A stretch of DNA of 64,000 bases, taken from positions 1 through 64,000 of the forward strand of contig CASEMQ010000007.1 in assembly GCA_949289005.1 (NCBI GenBank), in the 5' to 3' direction. Positions 32,791 to 41,254 of this stretch are shown here, one piece after another (the first letter of the stretch is position 1; every line of letters begins with the position of its first letter). A program made the position numbers and the translations under genes. The stretch comes from an uncultured Lentisphaeraceae bacterium (GTDB lineage: Bacteria > Verrucomicrobiota > Kiritimatiellia > RFP12 > DVOR01). A model generated the notes under the pieces. The model made no database searches and was not told the origin of the DNA. It worked only from the letters and a program-made list of their open reading frames with translations.

Positions 32791-32921
32791 ACTTTGTCCG
32801 GGATCCGTGGATTGTGTGGATTTCGGCGAGGGGCGTTTTCACGCACCGGGGCAACACCGTTGCCCGCAAACGCTTGTATGGTTCAACAGCGGCAGACGGG
32901 GCGCCCCGAATGGGACGGACA

Positions 32922-32964
32922 CGCAAAACGGCTCGCGGCAGGGGGTGCCGCGAGCCGTTTTGCG
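32922..32964. terminator. Bidirectional terminator-like hairpin
   Basis: Perfect 19-bp stem (32922-32940 with 32946-32964) around a GGGGG loop, with the A4/T4 runs inside the stem. It lies between the convergent RHS remnant and the CBM9-like gene. Confidence 0.8.
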
Positions 32965-32984
32965 TATCGATGCTGCGTGTATGG

Positions 32985-33659
32985 TTACGCGCCGAAGTGG
33001 ATGGGTGAGAAGTATTTGGGCACGTGGAAGTTGAGCTCGGGGCTTTGCGGGAGGAGGGTGCCCCAGTGCGGGCGGCTGGAGCAGTCGGCGCACTTGCAGA
33101 AGTTGCCCTGCCAAGTTTGCCCGGAGAGGTCGCCGAGGGGGCCGAAGATGCCCTCGAGGTAGGCGCGGGGGATGCGCAGGATCATCCACCACTGGATGGG
33201 GTTGACGTCCTCGGGGTCGATAATCTGGGGCAGGTTGCCTTTGGCGGTGAGCTTGCGGATGGCGTCCTTGGCGATGTACTCGAAGTCGGCGAAGCCGCCG
33301 GGTGCGCGGGTCCAGTTGCGGATGTGGGAGGAGTGGATGCAGCCGCCGGCGTTGACCTCGATGTTGATGTAGCCCTTCTCGATTTTGAGGGGCTGGAGGA
33401 AGGCCTCGACGCAGGCGTCTTCGCAGACCATGGAGTTGGTGGCGGTGTGGACGATGCGGACGTAGCGGTCGTCGATCTGCCAGCAGAGCATGATGTCGTT
33501 GCCGTCGTGGAGGGCGCGCAGGACGGTCTTGGGGTGGTGTTCGGAGGACTTTTCGTGCCAATAGGCATATTCGCCCGCCTGGGCTTTCTGCCAGATGGGG
33601 TCTTCGGGGTCGAAGTCCGGGAGGCGGTCGACTTTGTTGATGGTGTATTCCGTGAGCAT
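32985..33659 (-). CDS. Carbohydrate-binding family 9-like protein
   Basis: 224 residues, no signal peptide. The pattern DPIWQKAQAGEYAYWHE, DIMLCWQIDDRYVRI, CEDACVEAFLQPLKIEKGYINIEVNAGG and WMILRIPRAYLEGIFG corresponds to the CBM9-like beta-sandwich found in many Bacteroidetes and Verrucomicrobia as a free-standing protein. AAAGGAGAATCCC precedes the ATG. It follows the sulfatase gene by 28 nt in the same direction, so it probably shares the transcript. Absence of an export signal suggests an intracellular or unconventional role, which is unclear. Confidence 0.75.
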   Translation of the reverse strand: MLTEYTINKVDRLPDFDPEDPIWQKAQAGEYAYWHEKSSEHHPKTVLRALHDGNDIMLCWQIDDRYVRIVHTATNSMVCEDACVEAFLQPLKIEKGYINIEVNAGGCIHSSHIRNWTRAPGGFADFEYIAKDAIRKLTAKGNLPQIIDPEDVNPIQWWMILRIPRAYLEGIFGPLGDLSGQTWQGNFCKCADCSSRPHWGTLLPQSPELNFHVPKYFSPIHFGA

Positions 33660-33687
33660 GGGATTCTCCTTTCGTCAGCGTGCGAAA

Positions 33688-35355
33688 TCAGAAGATGTCG
33701 GCCTTGACGGGCTGGGCGGGGGCGTATTCGCCGGAGTGGTAGAATTGGTCGCAATCGCCGACGGCGGCCTTGAGGCGGAAGAGTTCGATTTTGAGGGCCT
33801 CGGTCACGTTGGCGTAGGCGGGGTTGCCGTAGAGGTTGTGGAGCTCTTCGGGGTCTTTGCGCAGGTCGAAGAGTTCCCACTCGTCTTGCTTGTAGTAGCG
33901 GATGAGTTTGTAGCGGTGGGTGCGGACGCCGTAGTGCGCGGGGGTGTTGTGCTCGCCGCCTTCGATGTAGTAGCGGTAGTAGAAGGATTGGCGCCAGTCC
34001 TTCGGGGTGCCGGCGGTGATGTTGGGCCGGAAGGATCGGCCTTGGTAGTTTTCGGGGCGCGGGGCACCGGCGACGTCGCAGAAGAAGGAGGCGAAGTCGA
34101 CGTTGGTGATGATGTCGGTGTTCACGGTGCCGGCCTTGACGGCCGCCGGCCAACGGAGGAGGAAGGGCATCTTTAGCGTTTCCTCCATCATGAAGCGTTT
34201 GTCGTAGAGGCCGTGGTCGCCCAGGAAGAAGCCTTGGTCGGAGGTGTAGATCACGATGGTGTCGCGGTCGATGCCCTTGGCCTTGAGATAGTCCAGCATG
34301 GCGGCCACGGAGTCGTCCACGCTTTGCACGCAGCCCAGATAGTCCTGCATATAGCGCAGGTAGGCGAGTTTGATACGCTCGCGGCGGCGGCGCTCGCGTT
34401 CGGCGGCGTCCAACCCCGGCGCATCGCGCAGTTCCTTGGGCCAACGGTTTTTCGATTCGCCCGTTTTGTACTGCTCGGGGTCGATGCCGGGGAACTGCCC
34501 GCCCTCGGAGAAATACTCCGTGAGTTTGAGATCGGCCTCGATGCGCATATGGTGCTCCAACGTCATCGCCGTGTGCTTGATGGGATTGGCGCGCCCCTTG
34601 TAGTCATCGAAGAGCGTGTCCGGGATCGGGATGTCCTCCAGAGTTTTTTTGCGGAAGATTTCGCGGTATTTCGGCTCGGGCAGCCAATTGCGGTGCGGTG
34701 CCTTGTGGAGCATGGCCACGAAGAAAGGTTTGTCTTGGGCGAGCGCCTCGTCGATGACGCCTTGCGTCACGCGCGTCAGGTTGTCCGTGGCATACTCGCC
34801 AGGGAAGGCAATCCGCCCGTTGGCGAACTTGTCTTTGGCCGTGGGGGGGCATTTCGCCTCGTTCGTGAAGAAGAAGGGGTCGAAATACTGCCCTTGGTTC
34901 TGGTAGATGGCCCAGCGGTCCCAATCGCTGTCGCGCACCGTCTTGGGGCCGCCCATGTGCCATTTGCCCAGCAATGCCGTGTAGTAGCCGTGCTCGCGCA
35001 ATGTGCCGCCCACCGTCTTGATTTTCGGCGAGATGTCGTTGAAGACCGGGACGCCGTTCTTGCAGCTGTACATCCCCGTGAGGATGCACGCGCGCGACGG
35101 CGTGCAAATCGAGTTCGTCACAAAGACATCCTGGAAGAGTGCCCCTTCCTGCGCCAAGCGGTCAATCCCCGGCGTTTTGTTCACCCGCGAGCCATAGGCC
35201 GAGATTGCGTGCGCCGCGTGGTCGTCCGTCATGATAAAAAGGATGTTTGGCCGCCTGGGCGCCGAGCTCGTTCCCGCCGCCAACGTCCATCCCGGCGCCG
35301 CCGCGATGGTCAACCCACATCCGGCCGCCTTCAGAAAAGCCCTGCGATTTGTCAT
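33688..35355 (-). CDS. Tat-exported sulfatase, cysteine type
   Basis: 555 residues. The N-terminus MTNRRAFLKAAGCGLTIAAA has a twin-arginine RRxFLK motif before a hydrophobic stretch. Sulfatase fold: metal-site D44-D45 (FIMTDDHAAH), the activation motif C84-T-P-S-R88 (CTPSRACILTG), a GKWHMGG block and YTSDQGFFLGDHG. Cys84 must be converted to formylglycine; the Cys-type motif and the anSME gene upstream in the same direction fit. Expected to remove sulfate esters from sulfated glycans in the periplasm. Promoter at 35405-35413; AAGGAAGGA precedes the ATG. Confidence 0.95.
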   Translation of the reverse strand: MTNRRAFLKAAGCGLTIAAAPGWTLAAGTSSAPRRPNILFIMTDDHAAHAISAYGSRVNKTPGIDRLAQEGALFQDVFVTNSICTPSRACILTGMYSCKNGVPVFNDISPKIKTVGGTLREHGYYTALLGKWHMGGPKTVRDSDWDRWAIYQNQGQYFDPFFFTNEAKCPPTAKDKFANGRIAFPGEYATDNLTRVTQGVIDEALAQDKPFFVAMLHKAPHRNWLPEPKYREIFRKKTLEDIPIPDTLFDDYKGRANPIKHTAMTLEHHMRIEADLKLTEYFSEGGQFPGIDPEQYKTGESKNRWPKELRDAPGLDAAERERRRRERIKLAYLRYMQDYLGCVQSVDDSVAAMLDYLKAKGIDRDTIVIYTSDQGFFLGDHGLYDKRFMMEETLKMPFLLRWPAAVKAGTVNTDIITNVDFASFFCDVAGAPRPENYQGRSFRPNITAGTPKDWRQSFYYRYYIEGGEHNTPAHYGVRTHRYKLIRYYKQDEWELFDLRKDPEELHNLYGNPAYANVTEALKIELFRLKAAVGDCDQFYHSGEYAPAQPVKADIF

Positions 35356-35404
35356 ACTCGTCCTTCCTTATTCCTCACCCGCCTCATTGCGACTGAATGG
35401 GAGT

Positions 35405-35413
35405 AGTCTACCA
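35405..35413 (-). promoter_or_regulatory. Extended -10 promoter (TGGTAGACT) of the sulfatase
   Basis: Minus strand GGAATTGTGGTAGACTA, nearly identical to the pheT promoter sequence at 59608-59616. About 50 nt before the start codon. Confidence 0.65.
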
Positions 35414-35517
35414 CAATTCCACGCGCACGGCACGCAACCCCAAGCGTATCCGGCAGCGTCCCGAAAAGTTCGCGCAAGCGACCGCGGAATGCGCGGTCAT
35501 TTGGGTTGGCGTGGCGT

Positions 35518-36639
35518 TCATCCGTTTGCCTTGAGGCGCTTGGCTTCTTTGCGGAGGGGCGGAAGGATGTGTGCGTAGATGCGTTTCCAGGCGGGGCAGA
35601 GGTGGGAGAGGGTGCGCGGGTCGGCGGAGGCGTCGTGGCCGGTGCGGTTTTTGGGGCAGTCGCCTTGGCAGAAGGCACGGCAGCCGCAGCGCTCGCAGGC
35701 GGGGTTCACGGTGCGTTTGCGGGCGCCGAAGGCGGTGTGCAGGGGGTTGTCCCAGATTTCGTCCCAGTCGTTTTCCAGGATGTTGCCGAGGCGCAGTTCG
35801 GGGCGGACGAAAAAGTCGCAGGGGTAGACGTCGCCATTGTGCTCCACCACCACGTATTCGCGGCAGTCGCAGCCCATCGCGCAGCTGTTGGCGTTGCCGG
35901 TGAGGATCTTGGCGACCACGCTGTCGAAGAGGCGCACGGAGACGGTGCGCACGTCGTGGGCGTGCCATTCGTCAAAGACGGCGATGACGAAGTCGGCCCA
36001 TTCCTCCGGCGAGATCGCGTAGGGCAGGGGGAGACCGTCGGGGGCGAATTCGACGCATTCGATGAATTGCATGAAGCGGCAACCCAGTTCATCGCGCAGG
36101 TAGCGGTAGGTGCCGAGGGGGTCGTGGACGTTGCTTTGGGAGACGAGGGTGAGGAGGTTGTGCTCCACGTGGGCCTCACGCAGGCGGGCGAGGCCGGCCA
36201 TCACGGCGGCATGGCTCCCGGCGCCGGCGGCGTTGGGGCGGCGCAGGTCGTGCACCGCCGCGGGGCCATCGACGCTGACGCCGAGAAGGAAGTTGTTTTC
36301 GGCGAAGAAGCGGGCGAGCGAGGGGGTGATGAGCGTGCCGTTGGTTTGCACGCAGTTGGTGATTTGCGCGCCGGGGCGGGCGTAACGGCGTTGCAGGCGG
36401 ACGAGCGTGCGGTAGAAGTCCTCGCCCATGAGGAGGGGCTCGCCGCCTTGGAAGGCGAAGGTGTGGGCGGGGAAGGGGAGGGCCAGGAAGCCGCGCACCA
36501 GGCGCGTCAGCGTGGGCTCGTCCATGCGGTGCGTGGGCGTGCCTGGGTAGAGCGCGGACTTGCCGAGGTAGAAGCAATAGTGGCAACGCAGGTTGCAATC
36601 CGCGCCCGCGGGCTTGATGAGCAGGGAGAAGGGTTTCAT
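35518..36639 (-). CDS. Anaerobic sulfatase-maturating enzyme (radical SAM, SPASM)
   Basis: 373 residues from the ATG at 36639. Radical-SAM cluster motif C15-x3-C19-x2-C22 (DCNLRCHYCFY), FQGGEPLLMG, VQTNGTLI and SVDGPAAVHD, and a C-terminal SPASM region with many cysteines (SCAMGCDCREY, CERCGCRAFCQGDCPKNR) that binds two auxiliary 4Fe-4S clusters. anSME oxidises the active-site Cys or Ser of sulfatases to formylglycine without oxygen, which indicates an anaerobic lifestyle. The natural client is the Cys-type sulfatase encoded just downstream. Preceded by a beta-propeller gene at 31 nt. Confidence 0.95.
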   Translation of the reverse strand: MKPFSLLIKPAGADCNLRCHYCFYLGKSALYPGTPTHRMDEPTLTRLVRGFLALPFPAHTFAFQGGEPLLMGEDFYRTLVRLQRRYARPGAQITNCVQTNGTLITPSLARFFAENNFLLGVSVDGPAAVHDLRRPNAAGAGSHAAVMAGLARLREAHVEHNLLTLVSQSNVHDPLGTYRYLRDELGCRFMQFIECVEFAPDGLPLPYAISPEEWADFVIAVFDEWHAHDVRTVSVRLFDSVVAKILTGNANSCAMGCDCREYVVVEHNGDVYPCDFFVRPELRLGNILENDWDEIWDNPLHTAFGARKRTVNPACERCGCRAFCQGDCPKNRTGHDASADPRTLSHLCPAWKRIYAHILPPLRKEAKRLKANG

Positions 36640-36670
36640 GTCGCGGCGGGGTGCGCGCGGGGCGCGGGTC

Positions 36671-37546
36671 TCAACGGTTGGGCGTGGCGATGGCCGGGTC
36701 GAGGAGCTGCACGCCCATGTGGCTGTCGCGCGCGCGTTTGTCGGCGGCGTAACGCCAGAGGATGGTTTTGGCGGGGGTGATTTCGAAGGCGCCAACCTCG
36801 CCTTTGGCGTAGGCATAGCAGCCCACCACGAGGTTGCCGTTGGGCAGGAGGTGCAGGCCCGTCATGTTCTTGATGGGCAGGCCGGACTTCGCGGCCTCGA
36901 ATTCCCAGAGCAGGCGATGGTCGGGCGACCAGAGCTGGATGCGGTCGAGGCAGGAGACGTAGACGTTGCCCTTGGGGTCGGGCACGGCGGCGAAGGCGAG
37001 CCCCGGCACTTTTTGGCGCCACTTCAGCTTCAGGTCCGGCCCATAGATTTCCACGATTTGGTCGCCGGAGCGGCAGACGAGCGTGTCGCCGTTGGGGAGG
37101 CGCCGCGCCATGCGGAGCGTCTGGTGGCGGTTTTTCGCGTTGAGCGGCACTTGGATGATATTGAGTTTCTCGCCCTGTGGCGTCAGCTCGAAGATGCGGC
37201 CGGTGCTGTTTTCGCTGATGAGGGTGTTGCCGTTGGCGAGGCGCTGGGCGGCGTAGACGCCGCCGCCCGTCTTCTCCTCGGCCACGTAATGCCAGACGCG
37301 TTTGCCCGAGGCATCGGCCTCCCAGGCGGTGCCGTCGGAGACGAGGATGTGGCCGTTGGGGAGCATCCAACAATCGTTGTCGTTGCCGCCGCGCCAGGTG
37401 TTCACGACTTGCCCCTCGGGCGTGACGCGCATCAGGTAACCGGAGCCGGCCAGAAGCAGGTCGTGGGTCGGTTTGCCGCCCGTGAATTGCGCCCAGGCGG
37501 CGAGCGTCGGCAACGTGAGCAGGGCGAGGGTGAGGAGCGACTTCAT
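36671..37546 (-). CDS. Secreted beta-propeller (PQQ/NHL-like repeat) protein
   Basis: 291 residues. Signal peptide KSLLTLALLTLPTLAAWA. Six or so repeats with the pattern LPNGHILVSD, LANGNTLISE, LPNGDTLVCR, DPKGNVYVSC and LPNGNLVVGC, each followed by a W or F and a polar strand, indicate a beta-propeller. Such proteins are sometimes labelled arylsulfotransferase-like, but no catalytic residue can be claimed. The ATG overlaps the stop of the upstream DNA glycosylase by ATGA (37543-37546), which is unexpected for a secreted protein. The next gene is the sulfatase maturase, so a role in sulfated-glycan handling is possible. Confidence 0.75.
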   Translation of the reverse strand: MKSLLTLALLTLPTLAAWAQFTGGKPTHDLLLAGSGYLMRVTPEGQVVNTWRGGNDNDCWMLPNGHILVSDGTAWEADASGKRVWHYVAEEKTGGGVYAAQRLANGNTLISENSTGRIFELTPQGEKLNIIQVPLNAKNRHQTLRMARRLPNGDTLVCRSGDQIVEIYGPDLKLKWRQKVPGLAFAAVPDPKGNVYVSCLDRIQLWSPDHRLLWEFEAAKSGLPIKNMTGLHLLPNGNLVVGCYAYAKGEVGAFEITPAKTILWRYAADKRARDSHMGVQLLDPAIATPNR

Positions 37547-38184
37547 GGCGTATCCTTCCGTTGGTGGGGGAGCGGCGCCTCGCCCCCCGCGATTTTCCAG
37601 AGATAGAGGCTCGCGACGCTGCCGAAGGGGCTGTAGCGCCGGCGATAGCGCGCGAAAAGGGTGGGGGTCAGCCGCCGATGGCGGTGCAGCAGGCAGAGCC
37701 CGCGTTGAATGCCCAAGTCCTTGCGGCTGAGGATGTCAGGCCGCCCCAAGGTGAAGAGCAACGTCATCTCGGCAGTCCATTCGCCGATGCCGCGGAGCGC
37801 GGTGAGCGCGGCGATGGCCTCGGCGTCCGGCAGGCGCGCGATGGCCGCCAGGTCGGCCGCGCCATCCGCCACGCGTTGCGCGAAGTTGCGCAGATAGTCC
37901 ACCTTGCGCCCACTGAGGCCAAAGCCGCGCAAGGTTTCCGCGTCGCAGGCCAGGACGTGCGGTGCGTCGACGGTCCCGAGCCCCGCGCGGAGCCGCGCCC
38001 AGATGGCTGCCTGCGCCCGCCCGGAAATCTGTTGGCCGACGATGTGGTGCGCGATGGCCGTGAAGAGGTCGCGCTCGACCTCCCAGTGGATGCGCCCCAC
38101 CGCGTCGATGACCGCGCCCAACGCCGGGTCGCGCGCCCGGAGCCAATCCAGCGCCTCCTCGCCGTATTCCACGCAAGCGCTCAC
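37543..38184 (-). CDS. DNA-3-methyladenine glycosylase II-type (HhH-GPD)
   Basis: 213 residues from a GTG at 38184 that overlaps the TGA of ogt (GTGA). An upstream ATG in this frame exists but would run through all of ogt, so it is rejected. Helix-hairpin-helix LTALRGIGEWTAEMTLLFTL followed by the catalytic Asp in LSRKDLGIQRG, with HHIVGQQISGRAQAAIW upstream, marks the AlkA/MAG group, which excises alkylated purines. Shorter than E. coli AlkA because it lacks the N-terminal TBP-like domain. Coupled to ogt, giving a two-gene alkylation-repair unit. Confidence 0.88.
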   Translation of the reverse strand: MSACVEYGEEALDWLRARDPALGAVIDAVGRIHWEVERDLFTAIAHHIVGQQISGRAQAAIWARLRAGLGTVDAPHVLACDAETLRGFGLSGRKVDYLRNFAQRVADGAADLAAIARLPDAEAIAALTALRGIGEWTAEMTLLFTLGRPDILSRKDLGIQRGLCLLHRHRRLTPTLFARYRRRYSPFGSVASLYLWKIAGGEAPLPHQRKDTP

Positions 38185-38666
38185 GGCAGGCACCCCTCCA
38201 GGCGCAAGAGCGCGGTTTTGCGGTCGAGGCCGCCCGCGTAACCCGTGAGGTTTGCGTGCGCCCCGACGACGCGGTGACAGGGGATGAGGATGGAGATGGG
38301 GTTGCGCCCCACGGCCCCGCCGATGGCCCGGGGCGCGGTGCCGAGCCGCCGCGCGAGCGCGCCGTAGGTTTCCGTCACGCCATAGGGGATGTCGAGCAAT
38401 GCCTTCCACACGCGCAGTTGGAAGGGCGTGCCGCGCGGCGCGAGGGAGAGGCTCGGCAGGGTGGGGCGACTTCCCGCGAAATAGGCGTTCAGCCAGGCGC
38501 GCGCCTTCGCCAACGTGGGGGTGTCCCCCGCCGGCGCGTCTTTGGGAATCCCCGGGGCGAAATGGCGTTGCCCCACGAACCACACGCCAATCAATGCCCC
38601 GCACTCGGCGACGAGCAAGAGGTCGCCCAAGGGGGAGGGAAGCGTTTGTGTGAGGATGTCGTGCAT
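38181..38666 (-). CDS. ogt: Methylated-DNA-[protein]-cysteine S-methyltransferase
   Basis: 161 residues. The C-terminal active site ILIPCHRVVG contains the acceptor Cys130; GTPFQLRVWKALLDIPYGVTETYGALA and the winged-helix RAIGGAVGRNP are the DNA-binding part. It transfers O6-methyl groups from guanine to itself and is consumed in the process. No Ada-type regulatory domain. Translationally coupled to the 3-methyladenine glycosylase gene that follows. Confidence 0.95.
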   Translation of the reverse strand: MHDILTQTLPSPLGDLLLVAECGALIGVWFVGQRHFAPGIPKDAPAGDTPTLAKARAWLNAYFAGSRPTLPSLSLAPRGTPFQLRVWKALLDIPYGVTETYGALARRLGTAPRAIGGAVGRNPISILIPCHRVVGAHANLTGYAGGLDRKTALLRLEGCLP

Positions 38667-38681
38667 GGCGGCCTCGCAAGG

Positions 38682-40508
38682 TCAGGGGATGAAGGAGGCG
38701 TAGAACCAATAGGTGCGCCGGAAGCGCTTCAGGAAGGCTTCGTCCTTCGGGTCGACCGTCGGCGCGATTTGGATGAAGTCCCGGAACGTCTGCGGCATCC
38801 CGGGCGAGAAGAGGTCCGCGGTCAGGCGCGGTTGCTTTTCGGGGGGAAGGGTCGATGCGGCGGAGAGGAGCGCTTGCTGGAAGGCGGGCGGCAGGGGGCG
38901 TTGCGGCCATACCCGGCAAATCACCGCAAAGTTATCCACGAAGGGCACGACGTCCTTGCGCAACAGCGACGCGCAGAGATAGAGCGCGATCATCGCGCGG
39001 TTGCCGTTTTGCACCATGGCATAACGGTTGTAAATCCCCGGCTCCAGGCGCTTGTCCCCCTCGAAGGTCGGTCCGCCCGGGTCGAGACAGAGGCGTGCGT
39101 GCAGATCCGCCACGCGGCGCAACTCCGCGTCCGGCTTTGCGCGGCCGTCGGCCAATGCCAGGAGCGTCTCGGCCTCGCCCCGCCAAAAAGGCACGCGCGC
39201 CAACTGCCGTGCGTAGCGCCGGGCCAAGGCATTCTCGCCCGCGATCAGCGCCACGCGCGCCATCAGCCGCAATTTCTCCGGCGACCAGCCGCGGTTGATG
39301 ACGCTCTCATAGCACCACCGGCGCGCCATCTGCGCGATGCCATACCCATAGAGCAGGTTGTAGCCATCCATCTCCATCGTGTCGATGGTCGAAGCCTCGT
39401 GCGACACCTTCCATGGATAATCGAAGAGCCGCCATTCCAGGCGATCCGTGCGCCACAACGCGTAAATCGTGTACGCCGCCAACATCCGGTGGCTCGCCGC
39501 ACGCTCGGGCGGCAGGTCCAGGATGCGCGCCGGCTCGCCGCGCGCCAACGCCCGTTCGCACCGCAACAGATCGTAGAGCGGATGGATGGGGTCCATCCCC
39601 ACGCACGCCGACACGGCAAAGACCGCCGCCGGCACCCAGCACGCCGGGCGCGCCCGCGCCGCCCACCGCGGCAGGCGCAACGGCCATTGCGCCACGCCCA
39701 CCGCCACCCACGCCAAGGCCAAGACAGTGTTCCAGACGCCCGCGCCCTTCTCGTTCAGGAACGGCGCGTTCGCCAAGAGCAGCGGCGCCCACGCGGGATC
39801 CGCCTCCGCCGCGAACCTCCACGCCACCGGACACGCCACCGCCACCGCCACCAAGGCCGCGCGCGACATGATGCGCAACCCGGGCCCCGCCGCGCCCAAT
39901 GCCGCGCCCATCAACGCCGGCGTGCCGCACAGCGGGTAGAGCGCCGCCGCGCCGAGCGCCGCCCAGCCCCCCCAACGCCGCGCCGCGCCCATTACCGCCA
40001 GCCCCGCCAACCACCCCGTCAGCTGCACCCACGGGAACGCCGCGTCCACGAAAATCCACACGCTCACCCCGCAATAAAGCACCGCCCACACCGTCGCCGC
40101 CCACGGAATCGCCGCCGCCCACACCGGCAATCGCCCCCACCGCCACGCCAGCGCCGTCGCCGCCGCCCCCAACAGCGCAAAGACGCACCACCCCGCCCAC
40201 GGCACCGCCCACACCGTCCCCGGCCACGCCGCGCACCAATGCAACGCACCGCCCGGCAGCGCGCCGAAGGCCGCCTCCGCGAAGCCCGCCCAATCCGCGT
40301 AGACAATCGTCCGCATGCCCAGTTTGAACAGCAGCGGCCACGCCACCGCCGCGCCAAGCGTCGCCACCGCCGCCAGCCCCCACGGCGCCATGCGCCCCGC
40401 TGCCGCGCCAAGCCATGCGGCCCCCCGGGCCCCCGCGCGGGCCGTCGGGGCGGGCGGCTGGGCGGCGGCCGCCGCCGGACGTTTGGGCTTGCCGCGCGCC
40501 TTGCTCAT
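38682..40508 (-). CDS. Polytopic membrane protein, DUF6057-like
   Basis: 608 residues. After a basic, Ala/Pro-rich N-terminus come about ten hydrophobic helices (roughly residues 45-310), then a soluble C-terminal half of about 290 residues with helical, tetratricopeptide-like character (RMLAAYTIYALWRTDRLEWR, LMARVALIAGENALARRYAR). The order of membrane domain, helical domain and a C-terminal YWFYASFIP resembles the DUF6057 family known mainly from Bacteroidetes, recalled from memory; function unknown. The ATG overlaps the upstream HAD stop (ATGA), and ogt follows by 15 nt. Confidence 0.65.
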   Translation of the reverse strand: MSKARGKPKRPAAAAAQPPAPTARAGARGAAWLGAAAGRMAPWGLAAVATLGAAVAWPLLFKLGMRTIVYADWAGFAEAAFGALPGGALHWCAAWPGTVWAVPWAGWCVFALLGAAATALAWRWGRLPVWAAAIPWAATVWAVLYCGVSVWIFVDAAFPWVQLTGWLAGLAVMGAARRWGGWAALGAAALYPLCGTPALMGAALGAAGPGLRIMSRAALVAVAVACPVAWRFAAEADPAWAPLLLANAPFLNEKGAGVWNTVLALAWVAVGVAQWPLRLPRWAARARPACWVPAAVFAVSACVGMDPIHPLYDLLRCERALARGEPARILDLPPERAASHRMLAAYTIYALWRTDRLEWRLFDYPWKVSHEASTIDTMEMDGYNLLYGYGIAQMARRWCYESVINRGWSPEKLRLMARVALIAGENALARRYARQLARVPFWRGEAETLLALADGRAKPDAELRRVADLHARLCLDPGGPTFEGDKRLEPGIYNRYAMVQNGNRAMIALYLCASLLRKDVVPFVDNFAVICRVWPQRPLPPAFQQALLSAASTLPPEKQPRLTADLFSPGMPQTFRDFIQIAPTVDPKDEAFLKRFRRTYWFYASFIP

Positions 40509-41116
40509 CGCACCGCTTCCAACGCGTCCTTTGCCGCGGCCACGGACGTGAAGCGCGCCGCTTGCCAACCGCAGGCCCGCGCCGCGTCCACGTTTGCCTG
40601 CGTGTCGTCCAAGAAAAAGAGCGACTCCGGCGCAAGCCCCATTCGCCTGGCCATCAACGCGTAAATCTCCGGGTTGGGCTTGACCATCCGCTCCGGGCCG
40701 GAGACCACCTCCGCATCCGCCAATGCCCGAAACGCGCCCGCGCACCGGTCGAACCACGGCAGAAAGGCGCTCGGCATATTCGTCAGAATACCCACCTTGA
40801 AGCCGGCGGCCTTTAGTTCCCGCGCCCACGCGAGCGTCTCCGGGTTGGGGATCGACCACGAGTCGAAGTCAATCCGCCCCAACCGCTTGGCCAACGCCGC
40901 GTCGATCGGCCGCCCCAGCTCCTCGCCAATGCGCCGATACAACGCCTCGACGGAAATGGCGTCCGCGTCCATCAGGCGGCGATGGCGCGCCCATCCCGCC
41001 AACACCTCCTCACGCGTCCACCCCGTCAGCCGCGTCACTTCAGGGAAAAACCGCGCATCCTGCGTCTGCGAGATTACCCCGCCAAAGTCGAAGACAATGC
41101 CATCAATCCGTTTCAT
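40505..41116 (-). CDS. HAD-superfamily hydrolase (subfamily IA)
   Basis: 203 residues. Motif I FDFGGVIS (nucleophile Asp9; the usual second acidic position is Gly, as in the YihX-like group), motif II LTNMPS, motif III Lys in MVKPNPEIY and motif IV FLDDTQANVDAA. Probably a small-molecule phosphatase of uncertain substrate. The start codon lies 7 nt behind an extended -10 box, so the message is probably leaderless. Overlaps the DUF6057-like gene. Confidence 0.85.
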   Translation of the reverse strand: MKRIDGIVFDFGGVISQTQDARFFPEVTRLTGWTREEVLAGWARHRRLMDADAISVEALYRRIGEELGRPIDAALAKRLGRIDFDSWSIPNPETLAWARELKAAGFKVGILTNMPSAFLPWFDRCAGAFRALADAEVVSGPERMVKPNPEIYALMARRMGLAPESLFFLDDTQANVDAARACGWQAARFTSVAAAKDALEAVR

Positions 41117-41123
41117 GCCCTGT

Positions 41124-41132
41124 AGTCTACCA
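41124..41132 (-). promoter_or_regulatory. Extended -10 promoter (TGGTAGACT), probably leaderless
   Basis: Minus strand ATATGGTAGACTACAGGGC followed by the ATG of the HAD gene; 7 nt separate box and start. Confidence 0.65.
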
Positions 41133-41214
41133 TATTTCCCGCGTCTTTCTTGTCGAAAAGTCCCCCGGGCGGCATGGCCGGCATTGCCTGAGGTGGGCGC
41201 GGCGCGAGGGGATT

Positions 41215-41223
41215 TGGTATACT
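41215..41223 (+). promoter_or_regulatory. Extended -10 promoter (TGGTATACT) of the GT2-ftsH-purN operon
   Basis: TGGTATACT, 31 nt before the ATG at 41255, which has its own GGGAGG ribosome-binding site. Confidence 0.65.
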
Positions 41224-41254
41224 GACGCGCATTCTTACGCAGACGGGAGGGTTT

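Noticed and set aside
32790-33162. Continuation of the RHS frame to 33162
   Set aside because: Homology ends at about 32776; the rest runs through a terminator hairpin and antisense to the CBM9-like gene.
38185-38919. Upstream in-frame extension of the DNA glycosylase to 458 residues
   Set aside because: It would be antiphase to all of ogt; the GTG overlapping the ogt stop explains the gene better.
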